Position numbers and translations under genes: made by a program
DNA from: Candidatus Villigracilis propinquus
Lineage (GTDB): Bacteria; Chloroflexota; Anaerolineae; Anaerolineales; Villigracilaceae
Reading direction: 5' to 3'
Assembly (NCBI GenBank): GCA_016714565.1
Contig: JADKDM010000041.1
Coordinates: forward strand, 46,457 to 110,456
DNA: 64,000 bases
Part shown: positions 24,416 to 34,615 of the stretch, in pieces
Position numbering within the stretch: position 1 is the stretch's first letter
Layout of the letters: each line of letters begins with the position of its first letter
Notes under the pieces: model-generated
What the model saw: the letters and a program-made list of their open reading frames with translations, nothing else
The model's database searches: none
What the model was told of the DNA's origin: nothing

Positions 24416-25495
24416 TTATCTCATCGCCAACTTGCCGCGATAGCGGACATACGTCGCGTAATCAATTTCTGTGCGGCGTTTGATGTATTCCTGAGTCTTC
24501 GTGGCGAGGCCCTGGCGGGCGGTCACTTTGTCAGTGACGGTGATGTCGAAGGCGTCTGACCCTGCCCCAGAGCCGAAAGAGACGACGAGAATTCTGTCGC
24601 CGGGTTGGGCGATGTCGAGAGTCGCAGTCAGGCCGATCATCGCCGCGCCTGCGTATGTATTTCCGATGGTGCCGACGAGCAAGCCGGGTTCGATCTGTTC
24701 AGCGGAGAAGCCAAGTTGACCAGAGACACGCTGCGGGAATTTTACGTTCGGCTGATGGAAGACAGCCCACTTGTAATCCTTTGCGGTGGAGCCCATCGCT
24801 TCCATGAGGTGGGTGGCGGCTTCGGTGATGTGCTTGAAGTAGGCGGGCTCGCCTGTGAAGCGCATGCCGTGCTCGGGATATTTTTGATATTCGCGCCGCC
24901 AGAAATCGGGCGTGTCGGTGACGTAGGAATACGAGGCGTTGATGGTCGCGAGGGATTCTTCGGCGGGGCCGATGATGTACGCGCCGCCGCCCGCGCCTGC
25001 GGTGTATTCGAGCGCGTCGCCGGGCTTGCCTTGCGCGGTGTCCATGCCGATGGCCATGGCATAGTGACCCATGCCCGAGCCGACCAATCCCATTGCGGCG
25101 ACCATCGCTTCGGTGCCCGCTTTGCAGGCGAATTCCCAATCCGCGGCTTGCGTGTTGGGGACGGCGCCGATCGCTTCGGCGACCAAGGTGGAAGTTGGTT
25201 TCACCGCATAGGGATGCGACTCAGACCCGACCCAAACCGCCCGCAGTTCTGTCGGGTCAATTTGAGCGCGGAGCATGGCGTTGCGCGCCGCTTCAATGGA
25301 CATGGTGATCACGTCTTCATCGAGGCCGGGCACGGCTTTCTCTTTGATGGGAAGTCCGCCGCTTTTGCCTGTCCATACGCGCGCGACTTCCTTCGCGGGC
25401 AAACGGAATCGCGGCACGTACGCGCCGTAGCCGACAATGCCAACAGGCTTGATGGGTTTGAGGAGGGTGGGGGAGTGTGGTTGAGGAGTTGTCAT
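24416..25495 (-). CDS. Hydroxymethylglutaryl-CoA synthase, archaeal type
   Basis: 359 residues, open frame. It condenses acetyl-CoA with acetoacetyl-CoA to HMG-CoA, the second step of the mevalonate route to isoprenoids. The thiolase-superfamily nucleophile is Cys124 in WEFACKAGTEA, and the catalytic His is His247 in FHQPN. The length and N-terminal GIVGYGAYVPRFRLP match the short archaeal enzymes rather than eukaryotic ones. AGGAAAA precedes the ATG. A DUF35 protein of the kind that bridges thiolase and HMGS in archaea is encoded at 34144-34544, and HMG-CoA reductase at 29036-30334. Confidence 0.93.
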   Translation of the reverse strand: MTTPQPHSPTLLKPIKPVGIVGYGAYVPRFRLPAKEVARVWTGKSGGLPIKEKAVPGLDEDVITMSIEAARNAMLRAQIDPTELRAVWVGSESHPYAVKPTSTLVAEAIGAVPNTQAADWEFACKAGTEAMVAAMGLVGSGMGHYAMAIGMDTAQGKPGDALEYTAGAGGGAYIIGPAEESLATINASYSYVTDTPDFWRREYQKYPEHGMRFTGEPAYFKHITEAATHLMEAMGSTAKDYKWAVFHQPNVKFPQRVSGQLGFSAEQIEPGLLVGTIGNTYAGAAMIGLTATLDIAQPGDRILVVSFGSGAGSDAFDITVTDKVTARQGLATKTQEYIKRRTEIDYATYVRYRGKLAMR

Positions 25496-25571
25496 TTATT
25501 TTTCCTGAATTCGTAGGAGGATTTTAGTTAGGATGGGCTTTCAAAAGCTATCTTGTTCACTTTCAATTATA

Positions 25572-26190
25572 TTATCGCTTAATTACATCAATAAGACTAT
25601 CTGGAAAATTGACTACATAATCCGGTTCGCCGCGAAGTAGAGTTTCCAAACTTTGATGTCCCCACGTCACGGCGATGCTGGTCACTCTGCTTCTTTCGCG
25701 GCGCGGATGTCACTCAATGCGTCACCGATCATAAACACCGCTCATTTTTCCAAAACGCCTCGCGCATGGATATTTTCTGTGCCTTCGAGCCGGGTGTATC
25801 CACGCCATAAACGGCATGGATGAGGCTTTCCAGTCCGTGGTTGGTGAGAAAGGCGCGAACGTTTTTCGATGAATTTGTGGTTACGATGGCGATCTTGTGC
25901 TTCGATGACAGATGTTTGATTACCTCGCTCAGTCCATCGAAGATGGCTGGTGGGGACTCTTTCTCTGCAAATAGGTTCAGACTGATTTTGACGAACTCAT
26001 CCAAAAGATTCTCTGGCACTTCACAAGCTCGTCCGTATGTAGAAAATGACATCACCTCAAGATTGCTTAAGTCGTTTTTTGTTACCACATGGTATACGCC
26101 TAGTTGGTTGCAGGCTTCCTGTCCGAATCGAATCAGATCGTCAAGTGTGTCTGCCAGTACGCCGTCATAATCGAAGATAACTAATGCCAT
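25572..26190 (-). CDS. HAD-family phosphatase, frameshifted near the C terminus
   Basis: It begins at ATG 26190 with the HAD nucleophile motif FDYDGVLADT (two Asp). Motif II is IVTTNS. The C-terminal motif GDALSDIRAAKEAE (acidic metal ligands) lies in a different frame from about 25745, with further shifts near 25690, ending at a TAA at 25572. The joined length of about 205 residues fits phosphoglycolate-phosphatase-like members. Its start is 17 bases after the end of the transporter gene, so the two are probably co-transcribed. Confidence 0.8.
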
Positions 26191-26206
26191 GAAGATTTTT
26201 CCAATT

Positions 26207-27071
26207 CTAAAAAGCGGTTGCGATGATGCCGAGGATTGCCGTGAAAATGCCAAGCCCTTGAAGTTTTGAAATCTTATCTTTGAGGAAAATGACCGCCAAT
26301 GCAATGGTCACAATGGACAAAGCCGAGGCGATGGGCGTGATCAAGATGGCGTCCCAATAGTCAACCGTAGTTGACGAGCGCCACCAGCGACTTCAATTAT
26401 GCCCATCAAAGCAATCACATGTTTGGTTTTTACCGGGATGTTTGTCAGTCCAAATTCATGTTTTACAACAACAGAGAAGATCAATAAGAATATGGCGATG
26501 CCAAATTTTACAAGCAGGGTGGTGAGTAACCATCCGATTTCTTCAGAAATGATTTCGCTGATGTTCCAAAAGATGCCGAAGAAGAACGCGCCAGAATTGC
26601 CTCTTTGACGCCCAGTGAAAGCTGAAATCTTTGGCTATGCATACTGCCCCAATCGAGCGAGGCGAGCGTCGCGCCAGAGAGGATCATGACCACGCCGATG
26701 GTTTGGGTTAGGGAGAGACGTTGTCCCATAAAAATAAAAGCAAACAGCATGGTGAAGACAGCCCACAGATTCATGGTTGCGGCAATGATCGACACATTGC
26801 CTTTCTCAAATCCTTTGAAGAAAAACAAATAACCAGCGGAAGAGACAATGGCGGCAACCGGATACAAAATGATCGCAAGGATGGAAATGTGAAAAGCTGT
26901 TTTGAAGGCAAAGGCAAGCAGAAGGATGGAGCCCAATCCAGCCAACTGTGACCAAAACAAGGACTTGAAAGATCCGATCTGCTTTGAAAAAACGCCGCCT
27001 AGAAAATCATATATTCCCCATCCAAACATACCGCCTATTCCCAGTAATATACTTAACATGGTTGTATTCAT
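26207..27071 (-). CDS. EamA/DMT-type transporter, frameshifted
   Basis: The first half (27071 to about 26590) is open and gives five hydrophobic spans with GIGGMFGWGIYDFLGG and the motif KGFEKGNVSIIAA. The second half continues in other frames (FGIFWNISEIISEEIGW, then IASALSIVTIALAVIFLKDK) and ends at 26207. The joined protein of about 285 residues and ten spans fits the drug/metabolite transporter superfamily. At least two single-base shifts (near 26590 and 26370) break it. Substrate unknown. Confidence 0.8.
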
Positions 27072-27094
27072 AAATGTCATGAACCTTATTCACT

Positions 27095-28953
27095 TCACAC
27101 ATACCAAAACCTGGACTTCAGCCCAGCCTGCCTGAAAACTTCCGCAACCTGTTCGATGCGCGTCCATGAAAATCCACGGACATGCGATTGTGATACCAGA
27201 GTTTGGATAATTCCCAAACTTGACCGATTGTTAGAATTTCGCCGTGTTCAAGATGATTTCGCTTGCACCATTTGTCAATCCACTCCTCCGACTGGAAGAG
27301 AAGCATGGTTGCTCAGGTGAAGACGAGGTCATCGTACCAGCGGGAGAAATGCACCAGGGCGTCGCGCCGAAAGTGAACGAGGTAACCATCGCTAGGGTCA
27401 CTGTTCGTAACTTTGCCATCCTTTACTTCCAATTGAATCGCTTCGTTGCTTTCTGTGTACACTGTGTCAATGACCGCGTCGCAGTGCAGCGCGGCGGGGA
27501 TGCCGAGCATGTCCCAGGCGCAGTTGGCGAAGTAGGTCTTGCCGTTCGCGTGGACTCGAAAGTCCGTGGGGATGCCTGAGAACGGGTTTGCCATGCGGAT
27601 GGTCAATGTCTCTGGTTCGAGGAAGAAGGAATGGCGGTTGTTTAATTCCTTGTAAAGTTCGCCAGCTTCTTCGGTGCTGATGTTAAAGTGCTGCGCTGTC
27701 TCGTCCACGCTGGGCGGGCGGGTGGTTTCCGCAAAGTGGGCATAAACGAAATGACGAACTTGCCAGAGAAGATTCCATGCCCACTTTCTACTTTCCACCT
27801 TCCATTTACCCAACACCGCTTCAATAATCCCAACATACCCGCGCGCGGTCTTTTCCAATTCGAGCAGACTGAGTTGTTCGTCCACCACATGCGCGTCACC
27901 TTCGGCGCCGGGGCCAAAGCCGATGGTCGGCACGCCAGCGGCGCCCATGCTATAGGCGGCGTTCGTGCAAAAGCGGTAGGCACCCAGCTTCGGGTTAAGT
28001 CCCGAGGCGCGTAATCCCTTCAATGCCAGTTGGACGAATTCATTCTCTTCATCCAATTCCCAGGCGGGGAAGAATTTTTCCGCGTGCAGGGTTTCGCCGG
28101 TGTAGGTGATGTGGTCGCTGCTGGCGATCTTCGCCGTGAAGTTGACATCCTTCAACGCGGGCAAAGATGTGATCTCATTTAACACGCCTTCGGGTGTTTC
28201 GCCTGGCAGGAGACGGCGGTCGTAGGTCACTTTGCAGCGCGAGGGGATGACCGAGTAACCCGGATACGGCTCTGAAATAATATCGGTCAGCGCAAGGATG
28301 GCGGGACCCATCAACGGGTGTTCGCTCAATTTCAATTTTTCAATTTCAGCAATGACCTTCGTCATCAAATGCACAGCGTTGACGCCCAATTGTGGGGAGG
28401 AGGAATGCGCGGGCTTGCCAATGGCTTCAAGATGGATCTCCGCCCGTCCGCGCCCGCCGCGTGCGAGGTTGAGTTGGGTCGCTTCGCCGATGACAACAAA
28501 ATCAGGCTTGACCTCATCCATCACGGCTTTGAGCGCGCCGCCTTCGTACACTTCTTCGAGCACCGAAGCGGAGACGATGACCGTGCCATGCAACTTGCTT
28601 TTGTCCACACTTGCGGCGGCAAGGATCATTGCGGCGAGCGAGCCTTTCATGTCCATCACGCCGCGGCCGTACATGTGGGTATTGGTGACTTCTGCGCCAA
28701 AAGGGGCACGGGACCAGACTGATCCGGGAGCGATTCCCACCGTATCAGTGTGCGCATCAAAAAGCAGAGTCTTACCCGGGTGCGCCCCTCGCATCATTCC
28801 CACGACGGAGCCGTATCTGTCAACCCAAACATTATCAAAGCTGAGAGCATTCATCTCGTCCATGACGAGCTTGCTAACAGCGCCTTCTTCGCCAGACAAA
28901 CTTTGCTGGCGGACGATCTTTTGCGTTAATTCGATCAGGGCTTCGATATCCAT
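27095..28953 (-). CDS. M20 peptidase fused to MerB-like (organomercurial lyase) domain, with in-frame UGA
   Basis: Residues 1-385 form an M20 metallopeptidase with zinc and catalytic motifs FDAHTDTV, GRGVMDMKG and LEEVYEGG, closest in style to YgeY/ArgE/DapE hydrolases. A linker (KWKVESRKW) encoded by repeat-like DNA leads to a MerB-like domain (about 395-600). That domain has a helical N part, ANPFSGIPTDFRV, and NCAWD, equivalent to the catalytic Cys and Asp of MerB. At 27313-27315 an in-frame TGA follows DDLVFT where MerB has its second catalytic Cys region; the frame then continues through LLFQSEEWIDKW. A further one-base shift near 27165 restores a C terminus ending at 27095. Read-through, selenocysteine or sequence error are possible. 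Confidence 0.75.
27283..27315 (-). promoter_or_regulatory. In-frame UGA with a downstream hairpin (candidate bacterial SECIS)
   Basis: After the TGA at 27315-27313, a 7-bp stem CTCTTCC (27300-27294) and GGAGGAG (27289-27283) closes an AGTC loop whose second base is G. The loop begins 20 bases after the UGA, inside the 16-37 base range described for bacterial selenocysteine elements. The stem lies in conserved coding sequence, so chance is possible. Confidence 0.35.
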
Positions 28954-29035
28954 GGGGCTCGGGGGAAGGTTATTTCAAGGGGGTAAACAAGTACACGTGC
29001 ACATTGTTTAGTCCAGTGAACTCGCTCCAACATGT

Positions 29036-30334
<1,299 letters not shown>

Positions 30335-30432
30335 GTGAGTTGTCCCAAGTATAGGTTTGGCTTTCTTTCAAATTCTATCAAATAGCAGTGAATTGATTAT
30401 AATGCGAGTTGCGTATGTGTCTTTTTCCGGTG

Positions 30433-32108
30433 ATGCTATTTAACCCGTGAACAATTGCAGGAGCGTTTATTCGCGCTTCATCGCGCCAGTTTGGAATTGG
30501 TGAAGGATGTTTCGTTTGAGACGCTGCTTGAACGCATCGCATCTACGGCTTGTGAGCAATCTGATGCCCGTTATGCCGCATTTGGGGTTTTGGATGATGA
30601 TGGCAGTTTAAAGAAATTCATTTCCGTCGGGATGACCGACCAGCAGATAAAAAAGATCGTACATCCGCCTGTTGGCAAAGGTCTGATCGGCGAATTGATG
30701 GATACGGAAGAACCGATCCGTATGCCTGTGCTTCAGGATCATCCCCGCTCTGTAGGTTTTCCTGAACATCACCCGCGTATGGTTTCGTTTTTGGCGTGCC
30801 GATCCGCTCGGGGATAAACAACTCGGCCAGATCTACCTCACCTGAAAAATTGATGGATCTGAATTCACAGCTGACGATGAAATGATTATTCAGATGCTGG
30901 CTGCCTACGCTGCCACGGCTATCACGAACGCGCGTTTGTACGAGCAGATGAAGGAACGCGACCTCGCGCTGACCCGCCGCAACGTGGATATGTCCCTGCT
31001 CAATGGCATCGCCTCCACCTTAACCTCCAGCCTGGAACTCGACGAGATTCTTAACAAGACCCTTGGGCTTGTGATGAACTATATGAAAGTGGAAGCAGGC
31101 GAGATTTTCCTTCTGGAAGAGGATAAGAACACCCTGCGCATGGTCTTGCACCGTGGACAGGCCGCTGAAGCCTTCTGGCGGCGTAATACATTCAATGTAG
31201 GTTACGGTTATCCCGGCATGGTGGCAAAGAGCCGCCAGCCAATGACAAGCACTCAACTGGCAAATGATTCAAATTTTCTGCGCGATGCCGTGGTGGAGGC
31301 GGGCTTTCAGCAAATTGCCTGTATTCCATTGCTTTCCGGTGACAATTTGATGGGTGTGATGAGCGTTGCTACTCGTGGAACGGATCCTTTTGATGAGCGA
31401 AATATCCAAATGCTCACTGCGGTGGGAGCGTGGGCCGGCCTTTCCATTGAAAATGCCCGTTTGCACTCCAATGCGCGTCGATTGGCTGTGTTGGAAGAAC
31501 GTGACCGCATCGGCATGGATCTGCATGATGGCATCATTCAATCCATTTATGGGGTGGGTCTTGCTTTGGAAGGCGCGAAACTTACCATGAATGAAGATAC
31601 CGAAGCCGCCAAGGAGCGTATTCATCACGCCATTGATGGATTAAATCAGGCGATTCGAGATATCCGTTCTTATATTTTGGATCTGCGGCCGCGTCAACTT
31701 GGTTCGGAAGGCTTGTTGAATGGCATTAAACGTCTTATTGCCGAGTATCGCGCCAATACATTCTCAGAAGTTCACTTCACCGGGCCTGATTCAGACCTCA
31801 AAGACCTGCCGCAGACCCAATCATTGACCTTGTTTCACATCTGTCAGGAGGCATTGGCCAATGCCGCCAAACATGCCAAGGCAAAAAAAGTGCAAGTTGC
31901 CATCTGGACCACCGATGATCGCGCATTAATGGAGATCCGCGACGATGGCAAAGGCTTTGATCTTGATAATATGCAGACCTCCATCGGGCATGGACTCGCA
32001 AACATGCAGACTCGCGCACATGCCGTGGGTGGTGATATAGATATTTCATCAGTTAGTGGAGAGGGCACAACCATTCTTGTATGGGTTCCGCGTGCAATAA
32101 AAAAATAA
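30433..32108 (+). CDS. GAF-domain histidine kinase (NarX/DesK type), frameshifted in the first GAF
   Basis: Two GAF domains (about 20-155 and 185-335) precede a HisKA_3 dimerisation region with phospho-acceptor His in IGMDLHDGIIQS and a HATPase_c domain (HICQEALANAAKHA, then IRDDGKGFD and GHGLANM). No membrane segment is evident, so it is a soluble sensor. The reading is broken near 30445, 30795 and 30845, where the frame passes from MVSFL to GVPIRSGDKQLGQIY and a TGA. The start is uncertain; ATG 30433 is the best candidate. A TATAAT lies at 30398-30403. No partner response regulator is adjacent. Confidence 0.85.
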
Positions 32109-32570
32109 ATCATGTGAATCGATGATTCATTCAAAATGAATCACAGGAACTCGAGTCTCATCTGCAATGAATCAAAAAGTTTTACATTACGATTCTTTAA
32201 GATAGATATGCCCTGTATGCCTAAAAAATGCCTTTCACACCCATATATGGGGGGTGTGGATAACTTACAGGGCGTGAGTGGCTGAAACACTCGTTCTATA
32301 ACATAACAATATCATTCACGAGTACGAAACGATTCTTTAAGAAAGGCCAACCTTAAAAAAACACATCTTTTTAGCTTGACGTAGGTTGAACGCCTGTTAT
32401 CATTTCAAAGTATCTGCTAGAATGGATGCACGCTGATATAAAGGATGTTTGCCCCTCACATCCGAACCCCGTAAGACTCTTTAAAATAAAATCATTAGAA
32501 ACACTTACTAAGCCGCGATCCAGGCGGGCTAGTTCAATGTTCGCAAAAACACATTTTTAAGGAATGCTTT
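32109..32570. other. AT-rich intergenic region upstream of dnaA, candidate replication origin or dnaA control region
   Basis: 462 bases without a gene. One perfect DnaA box (TTATCCACA on the minus strand, 32263-32255) sits beside a hairpin (CACACCC/GGGTGTG, 32237-32259). A 14-base direct repeat ACGATTCTTTAAGA occurs at 32189-32202 and 32329-32342. Short inverted TGATTCATT/AATGAATCA lies at 32122-32142. A single DnaA box is too few to define an origin, so dnaA autoregulation is equally likely. Confidence 0.45.
32255..32263 (-). promoter_or_regulatory. DnaA box
   Basis: TGTGGATAA on the plus strand is the exact complement of the consensus TTATCCACA. It lies 308 bases before the dnaA start. Confidence 0.65.
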
Positions 32571-33923
32571 ATGAATGCAGAGCAGGCTTGGCAATCAGTA
32601 CTCGCACAACTTCAAATGGAAATGCCGCGCGCCTCTTTCGATACATGGGTGCGTGATACCCGTCCTTTGGCGTACGACAACGGATTAATTACCGTTGGCG
32701 TACGTAACGCGTATGCGCGTGACTGGCTTGAGAGCCGCCTACAAACCAACGTCAGCAAATTGTTGATCGATATTCTCAATTCAAACGTCGCAGTTAAATT
32801 CGTTGTCTCACAAACGGATGAAAACGCCTCCACCACCGACCTCGAACCTGCTGCCTCTTCCATTGAAATAACGCCACCCGAGCCAAAACCCCGCCATGTG
32901 ACGTTGAATCCGCGCTACACCTTCGATACCTACGTCGTCGGCTCAGGCAACCGCCTTGCTCATGCGGCTTGTCAGGCTGTGGCAGAGAAACCCGCCCGCG
33001 CCTACAATCCGCTTTTCCTGTACGGCGGCGTGGGACTCGGCAAAACGCACTTATTACACGCCATTGGCAACGCCTGTCACGCCAGCGGACTTAATGTCCT
33101 CTACGTCTCCTCTGAAGAATTCACGAATGACATGATCAACGCCATTCGTTCGCACACCACCCAGGCCTTCCGCGAGAAATATCGCTCGGCTGATGTTCTG
33201 CTCGTGGATGATATTCAGTTCATCGCAGGCAAGGAATCCACGCAGGAGGAATTCTTCCACACCTTCAACACCCTGCACGGTCAGGACAAGCAGATCATCG
33301 TTTCGTCTGACCGCCCTCCCAAGTCCCTCAGCACATTGGAAGAACGTCTGCGCTCCCGCTTCGAGTGGGGCTTAACCGCCGACATTCAAGCTCCAGATTA
33401 TGAAACCCGCATCGCCATTCTGCGCTCCAAAGCCGAGCGCACTGGCCGCCAAATTTCCGATGAAATTTTGGAAAGTGTTGCCAAGCAGGTTCAGTCCAAC
33501 ATCCGCGAATTGGAAGGCGCACTTAATCGCATCATCGCCTTCGCTGACTTGAGCGGCTCCGCCCTCACCCCCAGCCTCGTGGAAGTTGCCCTCGCCGACC
33601 TCATGCCCGCCCGAGGTGATTTGGAACCCGAGCAGGTTGTAACACGGGTAGCCAGCTACTACAAACTTTCCACCGAAAAACTGTTAGGCCGTGACCGTAC
33701 CAAGGAAGTAGCCTTTCCCCGTCAGATCGCCATGTATCTGCTGCGCGAAGAAGCAAAGATCTCCTTCCCGCAGATCGGCGAAGTCCTCGGCGGGCGTGAC
33801 CATTCCACGGTGATGTCTGCCATCGAAAAGATCAAAGAGCAGATCCGCCACGGTGACAGCCGCCTGGAAAAAGACATCGCTTCCATAAAACAGCAGTTGT
33901 ATAATCAGGCCGTACCCGCATAA
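32571..33923 (+). CDS. dnaA: Chromosomal replication initiator protein DnaA
   Basis: 450 residues, open frame. Domain I (about 1-80, AEQAWQSVLAQLQMEMPRAS) is followed by a short linker, then the AAA+ domain with Walker A GGVGLGKT (152-159), Walker B LLVDDIQF (210-217) and sensor residues. The C-terminal domain IV carries the DnaA-box-binding signature RDHSTVMSAIEKI. AAGGAA precedes the ATG. It binds DnaA boxes and unwinds the origin. dnaN does not follow directly; a terminator and a DUF35 gene do. Confidence 0.98.
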   Translation: MNAEQAWQSVLAQLQMEMPRASFDTWVRDTRPLAYDNGLITVGVRNAYARDWLESRLQTNVSKLLIDILNSNVAVKFVVSQTDENASTTDLEPAASSIEITPPEPKPRHVTLNPRYTFDTYVVGSGNRLAHAACQAVAEKPARAYNPLFLYGGVGLGKTHLLHAIGNACHASGLNVLYVSSEEFTNDMINAIRSHTTQAFREKYRSADVLLVDDIQFIAGKESTQEEFFHTFNTLHGQDKQIIVSSDRPPKSLSTLEERLRSRFEWGLTADIQAPDYETRIAILRSKAERTGRQISDEILESVAKQVQSNIRELEGALNRIIAFADLSGSALTPSLVEVALADLMPARGDLEPEQVVTRVASYYKLSTEKLLGRDRTKEVAFPRQIAMYLLREEAKISFPQIGEVLGGRDHSTVMSAIEKIKEQIRHGDSRLEKDIASIKQQLYNQAVPA

Positions 33924-33943
33924 AAAACAGGAAACTAAATCCC

Positions 33944-33972
33944 AAACAGGCATACCCATTGGTGTGCCTGTT
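33944..33972 (+). terminator. dnaA terminator
   Basis: AAACAGGCA (33944-33952) pairs with TGCCTGTTT (33964-33972), followed by a T tract. Confidence 0.8.
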
Positions 33973-34143
33973 TTTTGCGCTCCCCGCCCAGGGGGGGGTG
34001 TTTGGGAGCAGATTCAGGCTCGAAGGTCCAGCGAGAGAGGCGGGGAAATTTAGCAGATTTTGCTTCAGATTTGCTGTAATCCCATCCTGATAGTTTCTGA
34101 TAGGCGAACGGGATAGAATTACCTTTGAAGAAAGGAACACACA

Positions 34144-34544
34144 CTGGAAATTCCAAGACACTGGCGTCTCAAAAAACAACGATACGGTTTGGTGGGTGAA
34201 GTTTGCCCACACTGCGACCACAAAATTTTTCCGCCCCGCGATGTTTGCCCGAACTGCGGCGACGAAGCAAAAGAACAATTTGCATTTAGCGGCAAAGGTG
34301 AGGTGTATTCATATACAACAGTGTATGAAGCCCCCGCAGGCTACGAGGCGAATGCCCTGCACCACCGTGGCGATTGTGAAGCTGGAAGAGGGCCCCATGC
34401 TCAGCCCAGTTGACCGACGTTGACAATAATCAGGCACAGATCGGCATGCCCGTGGAAATGGTCACCCGCAAAATGCGAAACGATGGCGATGAGCGCGGTT
34501 TGATCGTTTACGGGTACAAGTTCCGCCCCGCAGTTGTTGCATAA
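34144..34544 (+). CDS. DUF35 zinc-ribbon/OB-fold protein of the thiolase-HMGS complex type, frameshifted
   Basis: The frame runs from about 34144 (IPRHWRLKKQRYGLVGEVC) through a zinc ribbon with CPHC and CPNC knuckles into an OB-fold strand (GEVYSYTTVYEAPAGYEA). It shifts near 34350 (TVAIVKLEEGPML) and again near 34405 to end at GLIVYGYKFRPAVVA. The joined protein of about 130 residues matches DUF35/ChsH2-like proteins that bind CoA and bridge thiolase and HMG-CoA synthase in archaea. No ATG is found at the start; CTG 34144 after GAAAGGAA, or a miscalled ATG, are candidates. Confidence 0.75.
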
Positions 34545-34562
34545 ACGACTTTTAGATATTCT

Positions 34563-34592
34563 TTCGCCCTGCCAGACTACTGGCAGGGCGAA
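34563..34592 (+). terminator. Strong hairpin terminator
   Basis: TTCGCCCTGCCAG (34563-34575) pairs perfectly with CTGGCAGGGCGAA (34580-34592) around ACTA, followed by TTTTGTTTTAT. The T tail merges into the promoter of the helicase gene. Confidence 0.88.
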
Positions 34593-34600
34593 TTTTGTTT

Positions 34601-34606
34601 TATACT
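34601..34606 (+). promoter_or_regulatory. -10 box of the helicase gene
   Basis: TATACT, with predicted start about 3 bases before the ATG at 34616 and no Shine-Dalgarno. Confidence 0.45.
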
Positions 34607-34615
34607 ACTCTCCCC

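Noticed and set aside
24605..25516. 303-codon open frame on the plus strand
   Set aside because: It is antisense to HMG-CoA synthase, which has intact catalytic motifs.
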